From Pseudomonadota bacterium (lineage in GTDB: Bacteria > Pseudomonadota > Gammaproteobacteria > DAOUQR01): a stretch of DNA of 5,035 bases. Location: NCBI GenBank assembly GCA_030625525.1, contig DAOUQR010000108.1, forward strand, positions 1 to 5,035, read 5' to 3'. Under the pieces are notes generated by a model that saw only the letters and a list, made by a program, of their open reading frames with translations, was not told where the DNA came from and did not search any database. This document shows positions 1 to 5,035 of this stretch, one piece after another (position 1 is the first letter of the stretch; every line of letters begins with the position of its first letter). A program made the position numbers and the translations under genes.

Positions 1-1569
1 CATACTTATACATTTGCAGGTGATGGCTGTCTGATGGAAGGCATCTCACATGAAGCCTGTTCGCTCGCGGGTACCTTAGGCCTTGGCAAACTCATTCTTT
101 TTTATGACGACAATGGTATTTCAATCGATGGCCCTTTAGATAAGTGGTACACCGACGACACACCAAAACGCTTTGAAGCCTACGGATGGCAGGTGATCAG
201 CAATGTAGACGGACATGATGCAGAGGCCATTAAAAAAGCCGTGATTGCTGCAAAAGCTGAAACATCAAAACCCACGTTGATTCAATGTAAAACAGTCATC
301 GGTTTTGGCGCACCCAATTTAGCCGGCAGTGAAAAAACCCACGGCGCACCTTTAGGTGATGCCGAAATTGCTGCTACAAAACAACAACTTAACTGGCCTC
401 ATCCTGCCTTTGAAGTTCCCAATGATATTTACGGTGCCTGGAATGCAGTTGAAAAAGGCCAAACGCATCACAAAGAATGGCAGCAATTATTTGACGAATA
501 TGCCAAACAATTCCCAGAATTAGCGAGCGAATTCAGCCGACGTATACAAGGCGAGCTACCTGAGCAATTCGAACAATTATTCAAACAACATATCCAAAAA
601 AGTAATACCGAAGCTGAAAGTATTGCAACGCGTAAAGCCTTCAATAAATCACTAAGCGCAACCCAAGCTGACTTGCCCGAATTACTCGGCGGTTCGGCGG
701 ACTTAACCGGTTCAAATCTCACCTGGTCTCAAGAGTCAAAAGCCATCACCCGAGAGGATGCCGATGGTAACTATATATATTATGGTGTGCGCGAATTCGC
801 GATGACTGCCATTATGAACGGTATTACACTACACGGTGGCTTCATTCCTTACGGCGGAACCTTCTTGGTTTTTAGCGATTACGCTCGCAATGCCGTACGT
901 TTAGCGGCCCTGATGAAACAACGCTCTATTCTAATTTACACCCATGATTCCATCGGTTTAGGCGAAGATGGCCCGACACATCAACCGGTTGAACATGTTC
1001 CGATGCTACGCATGACACCAAATATGTCATTGTGGAGACCGTGTGACACCGTCGAAACCGCCGTGGCATGGGAATCAGCCATTGCACGACACGATGGCCC
1101 GACCAGTTTAGTCTTAACCCGCCAAACCGTTCCTCATCAAGAACGCACGAATGAACAAATCGAATCCATTAAGCGCGGTGGCTACATCTTAAAAGATTGT
1201 ACTAACAATCCCGAAGCGATTATCATTGCGACCGGTTCTGAAGTCAGCTTAGCCGTGGAAGCTTGGCAAAAACTGACCGACGAAGGATTATCTGTACGTG
1301 TGGTCTCGATGCCTTCCACGGATAAATTTGAACAACAAGATCAAACTTATCGTGACTCTGTCTTACCACCTAACGTAAAAACACGCGTGGCTGTTGAAGC
1401 CGCTGCTGCCGATTATTGGTACAAGTATGTCGGTTTAGACGGTAAGGTTATCGCTATGACGAGCTTTGGTGAGTCCGCACCGTATAAAGAAATTTATCAA
1501 CATTTAGGAATCACTGTCGACGCGATTGTTGCGGCAGTTAACTCAATAAACTCAAGGAGTACAAAATGA
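1..1569 (+). CDS. tkt: Transketolase, 5'-truncated by the window edge
   Basis: Thiamine-diphosphate enzyme that moves two-carbon ketol units between sugar phosphates in the cytoplasmic non-oxidative pentose phosphate pathway, yielding glyceraldehyde-3-phosphate and fructose-6-phosphate. The frame is open from base 1, so 522 residues are visible. Compared with E. coli TktA (663 aa, from memory) about 147 N-terminal residues are missing. The internal ATG at 34 lies inside the cofactor motif and is not the start. Visible landmarks are the TPP/metal motif [12 protein letters not shown] (residues 7-18) followed by YDDNGIS; the substrate His in THGAPLG (residue 114, H261 of E. coli); the catalytic Glu in GVREFAMTA (residue 265, E411); [17 protein letters not shown] with H315, D323 and H327 (H461, D469, H473); and the phosphate-binding Arg of LTRQ (residue 374, R520). 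The C-terminal domain holds [13 protein letters not shown] and GESAP. The stop overlaps the gap start. Family assignment is secure; the tktA or tktB label is not meaningful here. Confidence 0.97.
   Translation, partial: HTYTFAGDGCLMEGISHEACSLAGTLGLGKLILFYDDNGISIDGPLDKWYTDDTPKRFEAYGWQVISNVDGHDAEAIKKAVIAAKAETSKPTLIQCKTVIGFGAPNLAGSEKTHGAPLGDAEIAATKQQLNWPHPAFEVPNDIYGAWNAVEKGQTHHKEWQQLFDEYAKQFPELASEFSRRIQGELPEQFEQLFKQHIQKSNTEAESIATRKAFNKSLSATQADLPELLGGSADLTGSNLTWSQESKAITREDADGNYIYYGVREFAMTAIMNGITLHGGFIPYGGTFLVFSDYARNAVRLAALMKQRSILIYTHDSIGLGEDGPTHQPVEHVPMLRMTPNMSLWRPCDTVETAVAWESAIARHDGPTSLVLTRQTVPHQERTNEQIESIKRGGYILKDCTNNPEAIIIATGSEVSLAVEAWQKLTDEGLSVRVVSMPSTDKFEQQDQTYRDSVLPPNVKTRVAVEAAAADYWYKYVGLDGKVIAMTSFGESAPYKEIYQHLGITVDAIVAAVNSINSRSTK
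1554..1559 (+). promoter_or_regulatory. Ribosome binding site of gap
   Basis: AAGGAG lies within the last codons of tkt, six bases before the ATG at 1566. It is the strongest Shine-Dalgarno sequence at any of the three gene junctions and it fixes the gap start. Because the site is inside tkt and the start and stop codons overlap as ATGA, initiation of gap is probably coupled to termination of tkt (inference). Confidence 0.85.
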
Positions 1570-2576
1570 CTATTCGTATCGCTATCAATGGATTTGGCCG
1601 AATCGGTCGCAATGTCGTAAGGGCCTTATATGAATCGAACCAACAAAATGACATCAAAGTTGTGGCGATTAATGATTTAGGCGATGTTGCCACCAACGTA
1701 CATTTATTTAAATATGACACCACACACGGGCGATTTAATGCGGACGTTAAGTGGGATGGCGAAAACATGATCGTCAATGGTGATTCCATTGCAATGACAC
1801 AAGAAAAAGACGCCACTCAACTTCCTTGGGGCAAATTCGAAGTCGATGTCGTACTCGCTTGCAGCGGTCATTTTACTCAACGCGAAAAGGCTGAACAACA
1901 TCTCAAAGCCGGCGCTAAAAAAGTTATTATTTCTGCACCTGGAAAAAATGTCGATGCCACCATTGTTTACGGTGTTAACCACAATATTTTAAATGCTGAC
2001 CATACCATTATTTCAAATGCCTCTTGCACAACGAATTGCTTAGCCCCTATAGCCAAAGTATTAAACGACGGCATTGGCATTGAGTCAGGATTAATGAATA
2101 CCATTCATGCTTACACCAATGATCAACGTTTGCTTGATGGTAATCACAGTGATATGCGTCGTGCACGCGCCGCTGCTCATTCAATTATTCCAACACAAAC
2201 GGGTGCTGCTGCAGCCGTTGGTATTGTGCTACCTGAATTAAATGGCAAAATGGATGGCTTTGCCATGCGCGTCCCAACCATTAACGTCTCGGTTGTTGAC
2301 CTAACATTTAAAGCAAGCCGCAACACAAGTGTTGAAGAAGTGAATGAACTAATTAACAACGCTGCGAATGGCTTTTTAAAAAATGTGTTAGTTGTTAATA
2401 ATGAGCCTTTAGTCTCTACTGACTTTAATCATAATCCTGCTTCGTCCATCTTTGATGCGACTCAAACAAAAGTGATTGATGGCAACTTAGTGAAAGTCTG
2501 TTCTTGGTATGACAATGAATGGGGCTTTTCAAATCGCATGTTAGATGTAACAAAAGTGCTCATGAGCGCTGCGTGA
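1566..2576 (+). CDS. gap: Glyceraldehyde-3-phosphate dehydrogenase, phosphorylating, type I
   Basis: Catalyses glyceraldehyde-3-phosphate + phosphate + NAD+ to 1,3-bisphosphoglycerate + NADH in the cytoplasm. The 336 residues are full family length. The Rossmann motif [10 protein letters not shown] is at residues 7-16. Asp37 in AINDLGD corresponds to Asp32 of the usual numbering, which favours NAD over NADP. The active site [12 protein letters not shown] has nucleophile Cys154, and the general base is His181 in [17 protein letters not shown] (209-215) and the Arg of FAMRVPT (235) bind substrate and phosphate. [14 protein letters not shown] closes the catalytic domain. The TNDQ and RRARAA elements resemble Bacillus-type GAPDH more than E. 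coli GapA. The active-site context HAYTNDQ and the remaining sequence argue against erythrose-4-phosphate dehydrogenase (Epd). The position usually held by Pro188 is Asn193, so cofactor preference is not fully certain. The start is set by AAGGAG six bases upstream; it overlaps tkt by 4 nt, and pgk follows after 17 nt. Confidence 0.97.
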   Translation: MTIRIAINGFGRIGRNVVRALYESNQQNDIKVVAINDLGDVATNVHLFKYDTTHGRFNADVKWDGENMIVNGDSIAMTQEKDATQLPWGKFEVDVVLACSGHFTQREKAEQHLKAGAKKVIISAPGKNVDATIVYGVNHNILNADHTIISNASCTTNCLAPIAKVLNDGIGIESGLMNTIHAYTNDQRLLDGNHSDMRRARAAAHSIIPTQTGAAAAVGIVLPELNGKMDGFAMRVPTINVSVVDLTFKASRNTSVEEVNELINNAANGFLKNVLVVNNEPLVSTDFNHNPASSIFDATQTKVIDGNLVKVCSWYDNEWGFSNRMLDVTKVLMSAA

Positions 2577-2577
2577 T

Positions 2578-2583
2578 AGAAGA
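2578..2583 (+). promoter_or_regulatory. Weak ribosome binding site of pgk
   Basis: AGAAGA ends ten bases before the ATG at 2594 and is the only purine-rich segment in the 17-nt gap between gap and pgk. It is a poor Shine-Dalgarno match and overlaps the second of two tandem stop codons after gap (TGA TAG, 2574-2579). Pgk translation may therefore depend partly on ribosomes ending on gap. This is inference. Confidence 0.4.
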
Positions 2584-2593
2584 CAAATTAACT

Positions 2594-3778
2594 ATGCAAA
2601 ATCTTAAAGATATTGATATCAAAAACAAACGCGTACTCATTCGTGAAGATTTAAATGTTCCTATTCATAATGGGGAAATCACCAATGATACGCGCATCAA
2701 AGTCGCATTACCTACGATTGAATATGCACTGAAACAAAATGCAGCTGTGATCGTTTTATCACATTTAGGTCGCCCCAAAGAAGGTGAACCTGACGCACGT
2801 TTTTCACTTGAACCCGTTGCGAAGAATCTGAGTGCGTTATTAAATAAAGACGTGCGCTTTGTCACAGATTGGTTAGATGGCGTTGATATTCAACCCGGTG
2901 AAATTGTTTTGTGTGAGAATGTCCGCTTTAATGTCGGCGAAAAACAAAATGATGAAACGCTCTCAAAAAAAATGGCACGTTTGTGTGATGTGTTCGTCAT
3001 GGATGCTTTTGCAACTGCGCATCGAGCGCACGCATCCACTTATGGTGTTGCACAATTTTCACCGATAGCTTGTGCCGGTCCATTATTAATAAAAGAATTA
3101 GAAAATTTAGGCAGAGCCATTCAAGGGCCTAAAAAACCGGTCTTAGCCATTGTCGGTGGCGCAAAGATTTCAAGCAAATTAGTTTTATTGAAACAATTGC
3201 TCGATAAAGTTGACCAACTGGTCGTGGGGGGGGGGATCGCTAATACCTTTCTTGCGGCAAAAGGTTTGAATATCGGTCAATCGTTACATGAAACCGATCT
3301 AATTCCAGAAGCTCAACAGATTATACAATTGGCTCTCGAGAAAAATGTCGACTTGCCTTTACCGATGGACGTGATTGTCGCTAAAGAATTTAGTGAAACG
3401 GCCAAAGCTGAAATCAAAAATGTAAATGACGTTGCAAATGACGATATCATTTTAGACGTCGGCCCAAGAACCGCTCTTAAATTTGCAGAAATGGCATCCT
3501 TAGCGAAAACAATTATTTGGAATGGTCCACTCGGTGTTTTTGAGTATGAAGCCTTTTCAAATGGCACGCTAGCTTTGGCGCATGCAATTGCATACAGTGA
3601 AGCTTTTAGTCTTGCTGGTGGCGGCGATACGATTGCAGCCATTGATCAATTTAATTTAGCCTCAAAAATTTCATATATTTCATCCGGTGGCGGTGCGTTT
3701 TTATCCGTCTGTGAAGGAAAAACCTTGCCGGCAGTCGCCATGCTCGAACAACGGAATCAAACTCATGTCAATGCATAA
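2594..3778 (+). CDS. pgk: Phosphoglycerate kinase
   Basis: Transfers phosphate from 1,3-bisphosphoglycerate to ADP, giving ATP and 3-phosphoglycerate; monomeric cytoplasmic enzyme. The ATG at 2594 gives 394 residues, close to the 387 of E. coli Pgk. An in-frame ATG at 2519 would add 25 unrelated residues lying inside the gap gene and is rejected, because the family homology begins just after 2594. The N-domain substrate site is visible as IREDLNVP (Asp19, Asn21), Arg34, SHLGRP, ENVRFN and [12 protein letters not shown] (usually DAFGTAHR). The C-domain has the nucleotide site [18 protein letters not shown] (VVGGGI at 210-215), [14 protein letters not shown] (342-346) and SSGGGAF (364-370). All key motifs are intact, so the enzyme should be active. 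Codons 212-214 are all GGG and form a ten-G run. An A8 tract also lies in the gene at 2965-2972. The 3' end overlaps pyk by 14 nt. Confidence 0.97.
   Translation: MQNLKDIDIKNKRVLIREDLNVPIHNGEITNDTRIKVALPTIEYALKQNAAVIVLSHLGRPKEGEPDARFSLEPVAKNLSALLNKDVRFVTDWLDGVDIQPGEIVLCENVRFNVGEKQNDETLSKKMARLCDVFVMDAFATAHRAHASTYGVAQFSPIACAGPLLIKELENLGRAIQGPKKPVLAIVGGAKISSKLVLLKQLLDKVDQLVVGGGIANTFLAAKGLNIGQSLHETDLIPEAQQIIQLALEKNVDLPLPMDVIVAKEFSETAKAEIKNVNDVANDDIILDVGPRTALKFAEMASLAKTIIWNGPLGVFEYEAFSNGTLALAHAIAYSEAFSLAGGGDTIAAIDQFNLASKISYISSGGGAFLSVCEGKTLPAVAMLEQRNQTHVNA
2965..2972 (+). repeat. A8 homopolymer inside pgk
   Basis: Eight consecutive A residues encode part of the Ser-Lys-Lys-Met stretch (TCA AAA AAA ATG) of the conserved LSKK segment in pgk. 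Runs of this length can promote polymerase slippage, but the codons are the natural ones for a conserved Lys-Lys pair in an AT-rich gene, so no function is proposed. Confidence 0.6.
3226..3235 (+). repeat. Ten-G homopolymer inside pgk
   Basis: Ten consecutive G residues cover the last base of Val211 and three GGG glycine codons (212-214) of the conserved VVGGGI segment. The surrounding gene mostly uses GGT and GGC for glycine. The tract keeps the full-length frame as given. Read directly, one extra G leads to a TAA two codons past the tract (GAT CGC TAA), and one missing G leads to a TGA about a dozen codons later. It could be a mutation-prone site, or the run length could be a sequencing or assembly uncertainty. 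Confidence 0.9.
3752..3756 (+). promoter_or_regulatory. Probable ribosome binding site of pyk
   Basis: CGGAA, with a GGA core at 3753-3755, lies within the last codons of pgk. The core is nine bases before the ATG at 3765 and fifteen before the ATG at 3771, so it favours the first ATG. The match is modest, and translational coupling with pgk is likely (inference). Confidence 0.45.
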
Positions 3779-5035
3779 TCGTCGTACTAAAATTATTGCC
3801 ACGATGGGACCTGCTACTAGCGATCCTGAAACCATATCGGCTTGTTTAAATGCCGGTGTAGATTTAATTCGAATGAATTTTTCTCATGGTACGCCCGAAT
3901 TAATACAACGGAGTATTAAATTAGCCAGAGACGCTGCAAAAAAATTAAATCGCGAAATTGGTGTGATTGCTGATTTGCAAGGCCCCAAAATTCGCGTAAC
4001 AAAATTCAAAGAGGGTCAAATCATTTTAAAAGACGGTGCTACATTTTGTTTAAACGCAAACTGCGAAGAAAACGCCGGTGACGAAACACAAGTGGGAATG
4101 ACGTATAAACAATTACCCCAAGATGTAAATGAAAATGACACTTTACTGTTAGATGATGGATTAATTGAATTAAAAGTTGAATCCATTACAGATAAAAAAA
4201 TTCACTGCCGCGTCATTAACGGCGGGCCATTGAGTAACAATAAAGGTATTAATTTAAAAGGTGGCGGCCTATCCACGCCGGCCTTAACCGAAAAAGATAA
4301 GCAAGATCTTAAAGCCGCTATTGAATTTAACGTTGACTACATCGCCATTTCTTTTCCACGTTCAAGTGCAGATATTGAAGAAGCCCGCGAACTGATCAAA
4401 CAAGCCGGCGGCAAATGCGGCATCATCGCGAAAATTGAACGTGCTGAAGCAATCGATAATATTGATGCAATCATTCGAGCCAGTGAAGCCATCATGGTCG
4501 CACGCGGTGACTTAGGCGTTGAAATTGGTGCCGATGAAGTCCCCGGTGTGCAAAAGTATTTAATTCGCCGCGCGCGTGAATTAGATTGCGCGGTGATCAC
4601 CGCCACTCAAATGATGGAATCGATGATCATTAATCCTGTTCCAACCCGAGCTGAAGCCAGTGACGTTGCGAATGCCGTCCTCGATGGCACCGATGCGGTC
4701 ATGCTATCAGCTGAAACCGCAAGCGGTAAGCACCCGATAAAAGTCGTTGAAGCCATGTCAAAAATTTGTGTGACAGCGGAAAAACATCGCGAAGCCATGA
4801 CGCATAAAATTATTGTTAATGATCAGTTTGGCTTTATCGATGAAGCCATTGCAACCGCTGCAATGTATATTGCCAATCGCATGGATGTCACCGCAATTGT
4901 GACACTCACCGAATCAGGCTCCACCTCAAAATACATGTCACGCATCAGTTCTGGTCTACCCATTTATGCATTAAGTCGCCATCAAAACACTCGACGACAA
5001 GTCACTTTATACCGCGGTGTTTATCCCATAGCATT
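3765..5035 (+). CDS. pyk: Pyruvate kinase, PykA type, 3'-truncated by the window edge
   Basis: Converts phosphoenolpyruvate and ADP to pyruvate and ATP, the last step of glycolysis, as a cytoplasmic tetramer. The frame stays open to the window end with 423 residues visible; compared with E. coli PykA (480 aa, from memory) about 55 to 60 C-terminal residues are missing. The start at 3765 ([10 protein letters not shown]) places RTKI exactly as in E. coli PykA (MSRRLRRTKI); the ATG at 3771 is a less likely alternative. A-domain motifs are IRMNFSHG (35-42) and DLQGPKIR (70-77). The B domain spans roughly 78-170 and ends in [11 protein letters not shown], a PykA hallmark. The barrel resumes with Lys223 and Glu225 in AKIERAE, Asp249 in [10 protein letters not shown], Thr281 in [10 protein letters not shown], then [16 protein letters not shown] and [10 protein letters not shown]. 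The C domain begins near the end with [20 protein letters not shown]. Catalytic and metal residues are intact. The effector-binding C-terminal part is largely cut off, so allosteric control cannot be judged. Confidence 0.96.
   Translation, partial: MSMHNRRTKIIATMGPATSDPETISACLNAGVDLIRMNFSHGTPELIQRSIKLARDAAKKLNREIGVIADLQGPKIRVTKFKEGQIILKDGATFCLNANCEENAGDETQVGMTYKQLPQDVNENDTLLLDDGLIELKVESITDKKIHCRVINGGPLSNNKGINLKGGGLSTPALTEKDKQDLKAAIEFNVDYIAISFPRSSADIEEARELIKQAGGKCGIIAKIERAEAIDNIDAIIRASEAIMVARGDLGVEIGADEVPGVQKYLIRRARELDCAVITATQMMESMIINPVPTRAEASDVANAVLDGTDAVMLSAETASGKHPIKVVEAMSKICVTAEKHREAMTHKIIVNDQFGFIDEAIATAAMYIANRMDVTAIVTLTESGSTSKYMSRISSGLPIYALSRHQNTRRQVTLYRGVYPIA

Noticed and set aside
34..36. 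ATG at 34 as the start of transketolase
   Set aside because: It encodes the Met within [12 protein letters not shown]. The frame is open to base 1 and already reads family sequence (HTYTFAGDG), so the true start lies upstream of the window.
790..801. Perfect 12-bp palindrome CGCGAATTCGCG
   Set aside because: It falls on the codons of the invariant VREFA segment with the catalytic Glu of transketolase and is explained by the protein. It is a single copy with no regulatory context.
1566..2576. Erythrose-4-phosphate dehydrogenase (epd) as the identity of the second gene
   Set aside because: The neighbouring pgk recalls the E. coli epd-pgk pair, but the TIHAYTNDQ active-site context and the QTGAAAAVG and ELNGK segments follow GAPDH rather than Epd.
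2519..2593. In-frame upstream ATG that would extend pgk by 25 residues into gap
   Set aside because: The added residues come from the gap coding region read in another frame, have no Pgk similarity, and the start at 2594 gives the normal family length.
2877..3068. 63-codon plus-strand open frame inside pgk
   Set aside because: It is a shifted frame wholly within pgk, has no recognisable domain, and pgk itself is intact through this region.
3313..3642. Minus-strand open frames opposite pgk, and similar ones opposite tkt, gap and pyk (468-722, 1538-1816, 1704-1982, 2177-2359, 2665-2865, 4337-4606, 4607-4798)
   Set aside because: All lie antisense within strongly conserved genes, give low-complexity Ser/Ala/Leu-rich translations with no recognisable family, and lack convincing ribosome binding sites.

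Overview
The window is one uninterrupted, plus-strand block of central carbon metabolism genes in the order tkt (5' end missing) - gap - pgk - pyk (3' end missing). Nearly every base is coding. The junctions are a 4-nt overlap (tkt/gap), a 17-nt gap (gap/pgk) and a 14-nt overlap (pgk/pyk), which is the layout of a single polycistronic operon. No promoter, terminator, RNA gene, mobile element or CRISPR array is visible, and no gene-free stretch exceeds 17 nt.

The proteins look bacterial, most like gammaproteobacteria. The transketolase fragment and Pgk read closely like the E. coli proteins, the pyruvate kinase is of the E. coli PykA type rather than PykF, and the GAPDH is closer to the Bacillus-like 'TNDQ / RRARAA' subfamily than to E. 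coli GapA. The DNA is moderately AT-rich by eye. From memory, a tkt-gap-pgk-pyk order is found in Legionella and Coxiella and, with variations, in some autotrophic and methylotrophic gammaproteobacteria. A Legionellales-like source is therefore a reasonable inference, but it is not proven by this sequence alone.

The genes work together as follows. Transketolase (1-1569) produces glyceraldehyde-3-phosphate from pentose phosphates. GAPDH (1566-2576) oxidises and phosphorylates it to 1,3-bisphosphoglycerate. Phosphoglycerate kinase (2594-3778) makes ATP and 3-phosphoglycerate. Pyruvate kinase (3765 onwards) carries out the last ATP-yielding step after phosphoglycerate mutase and enolase, which are not encoded here. 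The operon thus joins the non-oxidative pentose phosphate pathway to lower glycolysis.

I found no new biological system. The most notable observation is a run of ten G residues inside the conserved VVGGGI segment of pgk. A one-base slip in either direction there would truncate the enzyme within a few codons. Lesser points are an Asn in place of the usual Pro near the cofactor specificity site of GAPDH, an A8 tract in pgk, tandem stop codons after gap, and the overlapping gene junctions.
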